Below are positions 45,104-56,000 of a stretch of 64,000 nt of DNA, one piece after another; position 1 is the first letter of the stretch, and the number at the start of each line of letters is the position of its first letter. The DNA is taken from contig JAHGAU010000014.1 of assembly GCA_019925105.1 (NCBI GenBank), positions 806,001-870,000 on the forward strand, written 5' to 3'. This DNA comes from Niebla homalea. Lineage: Eukaryota; Ascomycota; Lecanoromycetes; Lecanorales; Ramalinaceae. The notes beneath the pieces were generated by a model. That model did not search any database. It was not told where the DNA came from and worked only from the letters and a program-made list of their open reading frames with translations. Made by a program: the position numbers and the translations under genes.

Positions 45104-46497
45104 TCAACTGAAGAGGTCCTCTGCCCGGATCCTAGGACCTCCTCTACCCACCAGCTTTTCGGCAAAGAGCTCCTTGCCGGCATTGACCTTGCTAGGAAAC
45201 AGATCTTTAGCTGTACCATTGTGGGATGCACCGCCCTTGATGGAAAATTCTACCGTAGATGTACCACGGATGCTCATCCCAAGATCAGAGATGTGGGCTT
45301 GTGCTTTTGTTAAGGCTATCGGTCGCCTGGACGGCTTCTTTTCAGATACGGATTGATGATCTGTCATGTCGTCTTCGCCCACTGCGCCATCCATAAAAGG
45401 TACCGACAGCTTATGAGCGAAGATATCTGCTGTCTCATCGGCCGCGTCAAAAGCGTCGGTACGACGATGACTGCTGGAGATATTCCTGTTCGGGAAAAGT
45501 TCCTTTCTCAATGTTGCCGCTAGCACTTGGTTGCTAACGAGATTACGACCTGCCAACCTCGTCGCTTTTTGAGGGAATAACTCCTTCTCTTCATTATGCC
45601 GCACCAGCAGGTCACGATGACGCGTGCGAGATCCAGAGAATCGAGTTCGTCTCCGGTGACGTGACCGATCGCGCGAGCCCCGCCCCCTCGGAGAGGCGCT
45701 TCTATCTCTCGACAGAAGCCGCGACGCAATTTTCGATCGGTGGTCTTTGATAGGGGAGGAGGTGGTTGTATCCCGAGCACCAACAGAATCTCCATCATCG
45801 TACATTAGTTCGTGGAAACCGTCCAGCAAGTTTCTGTGCTGCCGTCTCCTGTCTTCTTCGTGGCTATAGCGCCTTTTCCTGTAGCGACTACTCTCACTGT
45901 TCAACTTTTGATCGTGTCGCCGTTGCTCTCTTGGGTCGCAATCTGGATGTAAAAGATAGAAACGACTCATTTGGTGAGCGCGGGCAGGCTTTTTGTCGGT
46001 TACGAGGGCGATGCGGACTTGCAAGTTTACATTAGGATGAGAAGTAAAGGACGTCGCAGGCCTCAAATCCACTTCGGAAAGACCAGACGGTAGATCAGAC
46101 TCGGTTGAGGTCAGCCGTCGCAAAGCGTCAGACGCCGTTGAAGGTGCACTAAAGATGAGATTGGCAGACGTGTCGTCAATCCATTCGACGCGCTCGGGAG
46201 GCACAGTAAAGTGTTCAAGGGAGAATGATCGGATGTCTTGGGTAGTGAGCTCATCAAGACCTTTGATATGGACCTTATTCAAAGCGATGTCGTTACGGTT
46301 GGGTGGAGCTGCTTGCGTGATGGAGTCCAGCCCAGGCGACAATTGTGGCAGTGATTGTAGGGTGTCCTTGTAGAGTAAGCTCACAGGCCTCGGACACAGG
46401 CTCGAATGGGGTAACACACAGAAGGCACACTATCCTCACCATGCATGGAGCTCAAACCCACATCCATATCGATGTCCATATCCATATTCATATCCAT
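45104..46497 (-). CDS. Nuclear cap-binding protein subunit 3 (NCBP3)-like, DUF2414 domain
   Basis: Two exons, 46497-46420 and 46366-45104; 446 residues. The RRM-like NCBP3 domain reads VHIKGLDELTTQDIRSFSLE and VEWIDDTSANLIF; the WIDDTSANL motif is the family mark. The middle is Arg/Ser-rich (RDRSASPRGRGSRDRSRHRR), as in mRNA-processing factors, and the second half has five copies of a [KE]-[DE]-LF-[PA] motif (KELFPQK, KELFPNR, KDLFPSK, KELFAEK, AEDLFS). NCBP3 binds NCBP1 and mRNA-export factors in animals. The start and the 53-nt intron 1 are less certain: the first exon encodes an acidic Met-Asp repeat (MDMNMDMDIDMD) from a tandem ATATCC tract. Confidence 0.75.
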
Positions 46498-47313
46498 CTT
46501 GAAAAGCTAGGCTAAGCCGTCTATTAGATGACTGCGATACGAAGGCTGCACGTTCAGGACCCCTAGCTTGATTCGCGAATAGGGACTGAACCGCTTGTCA
46601 GCGATGTGTATCCCCCCTTTGGAGAAGAGAGCAATTGTCGACAGCTCGATTGTCAGTTAATCACGGGTTGAATGAGATAGCATGCCTTGGCCTCGCTTGC
46701 TTAATGCGGCTTGCTGTGGGAGGAAAGTTTGCCGGAATGTTTGCTCCATGACATCATCGTAAAGTTGAACCTACCGTGAAAAAAAGTCGGCTTGTCTTAT
46801 GTGTGAATTGGATTTAGGAACCGTCACGGCTTTGACCCATAGAGATCAGGAGCCCTAGAGTCATGTTTACTCCGGGTCAAGGTAATCGCATACTATGTCG
46901 ATTGCTCGTCTTGTATCGTTTGAGGAACGCCAATACAGCGTCACAGATTGGGACTCGCGAAAATTTTTCCATCCTAAACTCTGGGACAGTACGCCCGAGA
47001 GCGATATTTTTATGACACGTAATGGATGATCTATGAGACCCTGATAGTCTAGTCTGAGTCACGATGATACATACACAGTTCCTGGTAGGAACCATCTTCA
47101 CCCAGTTTTCGAATGCCTGGATAGAGAAAACTCCGTCTTTTCCACAAGAACGCCGCGAAATCTGTCGCACCTTGACTCTTCACTGAAAGACTTTCCAGGG
47201 ATCATTAGTTACCATGAACCTTGAGGGGTATCAGGACTGAAGTCTCAGACGGAGTCCTCTCGGCCTCCAAGAGGTCCGAGAACCAAAGATCATAGTAGGT
47301 TTAAAAAAAATGT
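46498..47313. other. Intergenic between the NCBP3-like gene and flbD
   Basis: 816 bases. An open frame at 46877-47170 on the minus strand shows no protein character. Nothing recognised. Confidence 0.4.
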
Positions 47314-48534
47314 CTACTGCAAAATACTTGACAGATTCATCCGTCTCTTGCTGGCAGCCAGGGGTTGGTCCTCCGACTGCTCAGCTTTGCGCTTTCGTTC
47401 GCTCGTCGATGGTAGAGAATCAGACACTGTGAGCGAGGTGTTGGGCTCCGTGCTTGGGTAGATGCGATGACGACCTTCCAAGAGGGCCGGAAACGACAAT
47501 CTTTGCGGCAATTGCCTCGGCGCTTCTCCAGCGTTGGAAGGATTTGTCTCTTCGATAAGGCGACGGCGCTCAATGCTAGCATCCAGACCGTGTTCATTCT
47601 CCGGGGCAGACAGGCGATCTTGATGTGCCTCTGAATCTGTTGTATGGACACTGTCCATGAGGCGAGTGAAGGACGGTAAGCCTGGGGCTTGGTGCGGTGG
47701 TGGAGGATTTGATGAGCAGGGAAGATTCGGTGTGTAATTCAGAGCGACTTCTGAGAATTGATGGAGTCTTTGCGACGGGTGGTGTGAGGAGGAGATGGCA
47801 TCCTTGCCCCTCCAAGGGCTGCTTGAAACAAGGCGAGGGGAGGGGTAAGGGACCAAATCAAGTCGACTAGAAGTGGTCTCTGGTCGAAGAGGGCTGTAAG
47901 CCTTTGATCCATTTACGGATACCGAGTCGAGGAACGGTAATTGACGGGGTGGATGAATATAACCGTTGGGAGAGGCAAGTGCGCGATAGGAGCTGTGGTC
48001 GGAAACAAGAGAGGGCGCCTCTCCCACCGAATCTGGCATGGAGTCGTCCGAGTAGACTGGGGATATCAAGGGTGCATCAAGTAATCGACAAGACGGTGGC
48101 ACAAGAATGGAATTCTGAGCACCCAAAGGAGCTGGACGAGCAAACGACAGAGACTGGGAATGCTCGTCGAAGCGGCCGAGAGGGTGATTGGGGCCGTCTC
48201 GTCGTATCATGATGCGACGTCGGCGATTCATGCCACCATTCCACCAGTTCTTGACCGCATTATCACTGCGGCCAGGGAGACGCCGAGCAATTTCAGCCCA
48301 GCGTTTCCCGTGGTCCTGAACCATGCGTTCAATGATCTCTCCCTCCTCAGGAGTAATAGGGCTGTGATTCAGAGATGGTTTCAAGTTCTGGTGGAAGCGC
48401 TCCCGGCACTGCTTTGGTGACCTGGAGCCAATAGCAGCCGAGATCTTGACCCAATTTTGAGCGCCATGAGCAGAGACGAGGCCGAGGAGGGCGGTGTCTT
48501 CCAGAGTCGACCACGGACCTCGCTTCAGCGCCAT
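47314..48534 (-). CDS. flbD: Myb-like transcription factor, FlbD family
   Basis: Single exon, 406 residues. Two Myb repeats fill residues 4-105: RGPWSTLEDTALLGLVSAHG with NWVKISAAIGSRSPKQCRER, then ITPEEGEIIERMVQDHGKRW with AEIARRLPGRSDNAVKNWWN. They are followed by the basic GGMNRRRR typical of Aspergillus FlbD. The rest is Ser/Pro-rich and disordered, ending in a basic SERKRKAEQ...ASKRRMNLSSIL motif. In Aspergillus FlbD acts with FlbB to turn on brlA and asexual sporulation. The gene is preceded by a very long gene-free region, as is common for developmental regulators. Orthology rests on the Myb domain only; target genes here are unknown. Confidence 0.88.
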   Translation of the reverse strand: MALKRGPWSTLEDTALLGLVSAHGAQNWVKISAAIGSRSPKQCRERFHQNLKPSLNHSPITPEEGEIIERMVQDHGKRWAEIARRLPGRSDNAVKNWWNGGMNRRRRIMIRRDGPNHPLGRFDEHSQSLSFARPAPLGAQNSILVPPSCRLLDAPLISPVYSDDSMPDSVGEAPSLVSDHSSYRALASPNGYIHPPRQLPFLDSVSVNGSKAYSPLRPETTSSRLDLVPYPSPRLVSSSPWRGKDAISSSHHPSQRLHQFSEVALNYTPNLPCSSNPPPPHQAPGLPSFTRLMDSVHTTDSEAHQDRLSAPENEHGLDASIERRRLIEETNPSNAGEAPRQLPQRLSFPALLEGRHRIYPSTEPNTSLTVSDSLPSTSERKRKAEQSEDQPLAASKRRMNLSSILQ

Positions 48535-49055
48535 TGTAAATTGGCTTTGGACGAGAACGTGGCTTGGGCAAGAATGAGATCAGCTGGTAATTTGAAAGCC
48601 TGTGTTTCTGGAAAAGCCAAGAAGTCTCACTAATGGTGCCCCCGGTAGCGAGGGTATGATGTCGGGACACTGAATGAAATCCTCGGGCTCAATTGAAGTG
48701 TTGCGAAGTAGGGACTGACTCAGGCGGCAGGAAACAACCCGTGGGCCCAAAATTCCGACCCACGTTTTAACGAGCGAGAAGTTGGCGGAGCAGCCCAGCG
48801 TCTGATCATCAAGTGGGAAGGGGGAAGGAAGCAGACGTTGCAGGTCCGGGGGGAGACGGGTGCTTTATGTGGGAAAGGACATGCTTAGAGACGTTTTAGG
48901 TGTGGAAAGGCGAAGCCACCACGAAGCCCAAGGAAGCAAATTCCAGATGGGAGTCTGACGAGATGAGATGGCTTTGGGTCGCTGAAGGTATGAACCGAAT
49001 GTGTTGAGCGCAGCCACTTCGAGTGGAGATAGAGAGAATGTGTGTGTGAGGAAGA

Positions 49056-49070
49056 GGGAGGGAGGGAGGG
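49056..49070 (+). other. G-quadruplex motif
   Basis: GGGAGGGAGGGAGGG: four G3 runs with single-base loops, about 0.5 kb upstream of flbD, on the strand opposite its coding strand. Confidence 0.7.
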
Positions 49071-50370
49071 AGAGAGATGGAGAAAATGTGCCTTGATTAG
49101 CCGAACTGCTCCTGGGGGATTCCCTTGTAAAGTGCAAGAACGGTTTGAAGGTTTAGCGATACTGGAGCAACACTGTCAATTGATGTCAATAGGGGACCCG
49201 TTGGGGAAAGCTTACAATTCTTGTGTGTGGAGGTTGATTCAAATGGGGGGGAAAGGTAAAAGATGCTCTGCGATGATACAAGAGGAGGCTTGATGGTGGG
49301 ATGCGAAAGAGACCGGGGGAAAAGATTGGATGATGGCCACAAGTGGATGGAAGATGGAGTATTAGAATAAAGTACGTAGATTAACGTTTTTACCTTTCCT
49401 GCCGTTCCTGCTAAGTCGCCTACCTGGCTCCCAGCGAAGATGCAATCATGGGCGGCTGCTACTTTGCTTATGATCATTCGCACAGATTCGAAATGGCTCC
49501 TGGACGTGGCGCATTTCACTTTTGCGTCAGGCATTCGAACCGGCATCTCAACCAGCATCACTGATCGACCTGGCCATAGCACGATACCCCGGTACCATGC
49601 TGCTCAGATAATTATGATACGATGGTACGACGAGACCGTGGCTCGACAATTCGAGCTGAAAGTCTCGCGCTAGAGCCAGCGGCTCGAACATGGGGAATTG
49701 GGGACATCAGTTATCCCATTGAGTATGCTTTTTAACACACCCAAATGGCCAAATCGAACAACGTCTAACTTGTCTTGCGCAACGATGGATAATTTGCGGC
49801 ATGCGCTTTACCACTTCGACAACGGACAACGTGATCCTAGTCCGGTGCTTCATGCTTACGGTACTTACTGACCTTAATTGTATTTTCCTAGCGTGCTTAG
49901 CTCGCTGCAAGGATCGATGTTCAACACTTGAATGCGACTAAGTTAGTGTCGTTCGGTATTGAAATTTGAAACTCTCGAACCTGGCGCCCGATCCTGCAAG
50001 AGATTTCCATCATCATTGGCTTGGCAGGAAACCCCCTTGCGCTGTCGCGGTCCCGTTTTGAAACATTTCGATCATGCAGGCACATGGGTGTCAGAAGCCG
50101 CAAGAGGCGAGCACCTCCGGTCGTTCCCTGCGCGTCGCTCCATGTGAGATCTGCAGGGTTCGGTATTATTTGGCATTAATGATCACAGCGAGGCAAACAC
50201 GGTGCGCCATACAGATACTTTGATTATAGGCCGCTGGCGAAGGCGGTTCTGTCAGCCTTTGCCGGACTACGGTAGAACTTCGTCGATTGAAACCCGCTTT
50301 TACCTCTGGGCTTTAGCCACTGGCTCAGCCTTCCCGGGACTTTCTTGCGTACTGGCAGTAACGTCGCGAG

Positions 50371-50430
50371 TCACACACACGCGCGCGCGCGAGAGTGAGG
50401 GAGAGAGAGAGAGAGAGGGAGAGGGAAAGA
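50371..50430. repeat. Compound (CA)n(CG)n(GA)n microsatellite
   Basis: A run of alternating CA then CG dinucleotides passes straight into GA repeats and G-rich purines. Confidence 0.85.
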
Positions 50431-52414
50431 GAGGAGCGAAGAAGCTTGGGTCATTCACGGCATTGATGACATCGTATGCTCCTGAACGAGTTCTTCCTCA
50501 ACACGAGCCGCATTAGCTCCTAGTTGCTCGTGCGTACATGCAAGATGCTGCAAGGAGATGCCGGCAGATGCATGTGAGATCATCGTTTATTTGGTTACGC
50601 AAGCCCGTAACGTTACGCTTCCGCTCCATCAAGATCGACTGCTCGGAGATACCGACAAGTGCACCACGTTGCTTGAAGCCAGGATGAAAGCGGTGTCTCT
50701 GTCTTTGGAAGTGTCCTTTGTGTGCTCGGGTTAGCTTCTGATCTGGGAGTCGAGCCAGTTGTACCCACATTCATGGCCGTCCAGCAAACCGAGCTACAGT
50801 CACATTTGAGTGGTTCTCAAACGAGAACGAAGCTTGACTTGATGAGGAAAACGCAAAAACTCAGGCGGGTCGACGATCATGGAACTGTGGGGGAGGACAA
50901 GATGGGCAGGTTCCAGTTTTGAGGAGTCAGATCTGGGCGAGCGCAACGGTGAGGCATGCTGTAGCATGGCTGCATGTACGGGTCAAACGCAAACAAGGGG
51001 GGGACGCCTCACGCAAAAGACAGGAGCGCTAGGATCGGACAACCGAAGAATGAGCAGGGGGGCGGCATATCGGACACAGCTGATAGGAGGGATCGAGACT
51101 CCCGAGAGTCCTAACGGTCCAAGCCAATCGTGGGGGTTAGCGAAAGCGCAAGGTTGACCACCAAGTTGATCTGGAATCGGTATGGAGTTTACGTTACAGC
51201 GTAGCAGCCGTACGGATTGGGGCAGATGTCAGCACATTAGGCACAAGACGATTCCTCTCTTCGGAGAATTCTTTCCAAATTAGATCGAAAGAGGATAAGG
51301 TGGCGACTGTGGCTTGAAGTCCAGCCGATTGAGGTTGAACGAATGAACAGCACACTAGCACAGTCAGCACTCCAGTCTACGGAATTCAGCAATCAGCAGT
51401 CAGCAGTCAGTCAGTAGCACGGATCTAGTGCGGTAGTACCAAATCTCTGAGCGGCTGGGGTCCATTGGGTGCAACGGTCAAGGAATTGTCTTAGATCTGT
51501 CTGATTGGTGATCTCGATTGCTGCAGTGCGCAATCTCGCGTCGCACGCTTGTTTTTGGAGATGCGTGACGGCTAAAATGGTGAGTGCCGAACCTGTTGAC
51601 GCGAACTGCTGCCCTGGCCATGAGTGCCATGCTCCGCAATGTCACCCACTCCGTAGTGTCTAGGTACCACTATTATTCATTACTATTGTCATATTGGATC
51701 ATTCATCTGACTTGACCCTATTTTGTTTTGCCGCCACGCACGCAACTTCATCGCGCTCCACTTGGCTAGTCCAAATCGGCCATGGTCTTAATTCCTAGAT
51801 GATGTCCCATCTTCTGGGTCGGCCGTTGTCCGGGGAAGCTCGGGCCAAGTGCACACTGCGTCTTCTCGTGGCGAGTTGCGACTCGCGAGTACGGAAGCTG
51901 ATAAGGGTGATCTCACCCATCACACGCCATGAGCGGTCTCAGATGACGGCGTTCGAGGAAAAAGGGTTCCAGCGCGAATGAGTCCCGCCACTCGGCATTG
52001 CAGGTCCTGGTCCACAGAATAGATGCCAGAAGTGGAGTAAATACACAAGATGGTTGCTCTGGACAAGGAAGTACTTACGGGAAGGCAACGGTCAAGACGT
52101 GAGATCCAACCCGAAGCACGGAAGTAGCCCCAGATACCAAAGTACCCTGGTACGAAATACCTAGCTGCAAAAACGTTGAAAAAGCGATCAGCCGCCCGCG
52201 TTCCGTGCTAGCTGGGGTAATGTGCAGGCTGCAGATCAGAGTAGTTCCGTACCAAGACGACGCATGATCGTGGAAGTCTGGGACCCAATCAAGGAACAAG
52301 TGGCAGTCGCTCCAAACTCTAATGACCCTAGATACCGAATGATTTGGAATTATCCACTCAAGGCTGCTATCATTCGTCGATCGGGTTCGAATTGGTCAAG
52401 TTGCGCAAGTATTA

Positions 52415-53072
52415 TTAGGGCCATCTCTCTTGAAGCCCGCATGCCTTTGCGCAATTAATGAGTTCGCCGTCCATACTGCTAACACCAGAAGGGGGGAAAG
52501 AAATGCTTGACTGCCGAGAGGTATCTGTCATCACCTGTGGGTTGTCGCCATGTACCCCCGTAGGCCCGTACAGGAAAAAGAGAAGCAATCTTACCCGGCT
52601 GAGCCAATCGTTCTGCATTTCAACCGATTCGCGAGACCTGGCCGAAGCAGATCGTAATTTGTAATATAAATTACCGGTGTATACATTCGGAGATGCTTTC
52701 TGCGCTAGAGCCCCCCTGGCAATATCCACCACTGCTGCTCCAAGTACGTCACAATCAGGCCGTTGTAGCGGTCCCCAGGAGACAATATGCACCAGCTTGC
52801 CATCGCCAGCATTGCCGGAGGCGGCGTTACTGCTTCCCACTTCCTTCCAAAAGCTCTTCCGAAAACGCTTGAGGCGTTCGAGCTCACTTCTCCCATCTTG
52901 TCTGAAAATGTATCCTCACCGCCCATTCATCGATAAGTCTATCCAATTGCTGAGCAAGCGAGCGCTTCGCAATGTCAGATGTGCTTAGCTCTTCTCCAAA
53001 CTCCTTCGCTAGATTTCTTGCTGATCGTACAATCATATCATATCTCAACAGCATTGCAATTCCCATCTCCAT
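52415..53072 (-). other. Unresolved possible gene fragment downstream of the O-GlcNAc transferase gene
   Basis: Two open frames on the minus strand: 53072-52884 (starts MEMGIAMLLRYDMIVRSARN) and, in another frame, about 52955-52415 (contains GKLVHIVSWGPLQRPDCDV). Both have ordinary amino-acid composition, and the first begins ten bases after the transferase stop. I found no splice that joins them (the only junction would need an 18-nt intron) and recognise no domain. It may be 3' flank, a decayed gene or a small unknown gene. Confidence 0.2.
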
Positions 53073-53081
53073 GGTCCAAGT

Positions 53082-56000
53082 TTACAGCCAGATATCGCCG
53101 CTCTCGCCCATCACCCAACGTCGCCACGCCTCGCCGTACGCCATCTCAAGATCGCGAACCCACCTTTCAGTGTCAAAAAGCGCACTAGTCCACCGGCTTT
53201 CGTAGAGTAGCTTGCGAAGTTCCATCAGTCTGCCCCTGGCAAGCCCGCCTTCGCCGTCTTTCAAGGAATAGTGAAGGTCGCTTGCCAGCTCAACGCCCTG
53301 TTCCTCGTAAGCTTCCTCGCTCGTTGAAATGAGGTCTCGCGCCGCTTGACGACCGGCAGCATTCTTAGGCAGCGCCCCTCGTAAGATCGAGGCCGCCATT
53401 CTGGAGCACATCTTGTAATCGTATCTCGGTAAGGTCAGGAGAGGAGTTCCCGACCACAAGACGTCAGCTGCGGTTGTATGGGCATTGCATTCTGGTGTGT
53501 CCACGAACAAGTCACAAACCCTAGCCCGTGCGATGTGTTGGTGCTTAGGAGCAACATCAGTAAACAGGAGCCGGGACGCAACTTCCGCTCCGACCCATTG
53601 CAGAGCAGTCTGCCGGAGCTGTTGTTCTCCAAGATCAGGGAAACGCAATAGCCACAGAACCGTTTTGGGTACCCGAGAGAGGATGCGAAGCCAGGTCCGG
53701 AATGTCGTAGGTTCAATCTGGCCAAGATTTAGTGAATATCCACAGCTCTGTGCCTAGGAAAAGGTCTACCTTGTAGAGCTGGTTGAAATTCCCCAGAATG
53801 ACTGTGTCATCCTTGAGGCTCGGGAACAGCTCTTTCCGCATTTGCCAGCGCCGTCTTTGTTCGCCTGCCCAATCCAACTGATGTTCCTTCGAGTCCGGGG
53901 CACTCTGCCGATGATCACAGCAGAAGAAGGTGTCCCTGGTAAAGATTATATTCTCCCCATAGATCCATTCGTCGAGGTCGTCATCGTTGTTGCAATCGCG
54001 AATTTGGTCGTCGAGGCTAAAATTGGCTCGGTAGGGCCGCAGCGTCGCAGGCGGAATAGCGACTTCATCTGCCAACAAGTAGTCACACCATTCGGCCCCA
54101 AGCGTACCTGCAAAGCCCATGAATGACATCTGGATTGGGGCTGGCCGGGCGGCAAACACCTCGTTTTTCGCTCCCCGAGTATAGCCGTTCAGATTGACCA
54201 ATATATGGACGCCATCACGTACGACTTGATTGACAAGTTCCTCAGTCGACCATGATGATGCATCGTGGAATCCTGGAGACTCTTGTTCAATCTGGTGGCG
54301 GTGGACGGAGCCATCACTTGTAGTAGTGGCGTAGCAGATTGCCTGTATCATTGATGTGTCGTGCAGTCCAAAGACAGATTGCATGAGGTGCGCCAGCGGA
54401 TGATTGTTGAAGTCTGACGAAACATAGCCGACGACCAATTGGGGATCCGGCGGGGCAGGGGGCTCATAGACGTGTCCAGGGAGCCAAGGGGCCCTGAGTG
54501 TAGAACAGGAGACCCTCAGTCCATTACGCTGGGAGATTTGCCGGATATGTTTGGCCTGTAAGGGACAGGTAAACGTGTGGAAGGGCAGAACAGTTGGCGC
54601 GCTAGGCACTGCAAGCGCTGCTGGCAGTCGGGGACGTGTGCGATCGGGTATCTGGGGTCTTGAGCAGCCGTGGTATTTGGCTCGGAAGATTTGCCAGACA
54701 ATAATCTTTGTGGCTCGCTCTATGAGTCGCACCACTTTGGCTCCCTCCCAACCTTCGTGCGCCCAAGCGGCTAGAGCTCGATGCATGTTTTCGTGGCCTA
54801 CTTGTAAGGCAGAAGCTGGTACCTGTCGAAGAAGATGGTCAATGCCTACGCTATGAAGGATACCCTGTCCCCAGTTCCGGCCATCACAGAGTTGGCGTTC
54901 CACGATGGCGACGACCTGCTCAATCCATCCTTGACGCCGTTTCGACCCAGCTCTTGAGTCGTAAAGCATGCCTTGCTCATCCACGTGCCACCGGTCTCGG
55001 CTGCTATTCGGGTATCCCACACCGCCGCGGCCGCTCCAGCTGCAGACAGAGTTCAGAGCGTTAGCCAGTCCACATACCGCCTCTGCGAAGTCGGGATTGG
55101 ACATTACTGCCCGCCGGTAGTACTGGATGGCGTCCTTGATGTTGCCTTTGTCTTTCACAGCGTTGGCAAGGTTGGCTAGCGCGATGTCGAAACCACCGTC
55201 GCACTCGACGGCCTTCTCGTACATCTTGATGGCAGCAGGCAATTGTCCAATGTCTTTGAAAAGACTCCCGAGGTTGGTGTACAGATGAGCATGCCTGGCA
55301 TCGAGCCTTAAGCCGTAGTCGTAATACGCCAATGCCAAGGCAACACCACTACCAGGGATCACCCCATGTAATACGTCGTTCTGTTGATGGGCGGGCACCG
55401 CCTGCTGACTGGCACGAGCTGATTGTTGAACGCCTGCAAGAAGGATGCCCACGTTATTTGCGGTCGAGGGACTTGGCTGCAGAGACAACGAGAGATAATA
55501 CAGCGCGAGTATCTCTTTCACTCCAGAAGTCGATCGAGCAGCTGCAGCTGATGCTCCACTTGACGACATGCCGTCTTGATAAATTTTTGCCAGTGACAGT
55601 AATGAGTTGCTTATGATCGACACTGCTGCTTTGTGGCTCGCGGCTTGTGACAAATCTGCTAAGCCAGGGAGGTTGCCGTGAGGAGGGAAGACTAGCCGCG
55701 AGGTCTCGAGAGCAGCCTCGGGTGGAAGTAGAACAGAATCATCACGCATGAACTCCCTGCTTCCAAGCCTATCGGATCGTTGCCGTTTTTGACTAAAGAC
55801 TTTGAGGATCCGTCCGATGAGTCCGCGAATGCCATCATGATGAGGTCCAGCTCCAGTCATGATTGCATCTTCAAAAGCATGTGCCGCCCCATCGTTGTCA
55901 CCTGATTGATAGAGAATGTTTCCCTTCCCATGAATCAATGCCAGAAGCCTGCCATTGTCGGAGGGACTGACAGCATGTGCGCCCCTTCGCAAGTCCCAAT

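Larger units (their letters stand above)
48535..52414. promoter_or_regulatory. 3.9-kb gene-free region upstream of flbD
   Basis: No convincing gene on either strand. Notable content: a purine tract with four GGG runs at 49056-49070, a compound CA/CG/GA microsatellite at 50371-50430, and CAGT-type tandem sequence near 51387-51420. It probably holds the flbD promoter and a long leader. Confidence 0.45.

Noticed and set aside
49500..49560. Possible tRNA on the minus strand (GGTTCGAATGCC resembles a T-loop)
   Set aside because: No matching acceptor stem or anticodon stem could be drawn around it.
49097..49582. 161-codon minus-strand frame upstream of flbD
   Set aside because: Low-complexity and no domain; contains microsatellite-like sequence; likely leader or spacer.
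52884..52955. 18-nt intron joining the two frames after the O-GlcNAc transferase
   Set aside because: Far below the minimal length of a spliceosomal intron.
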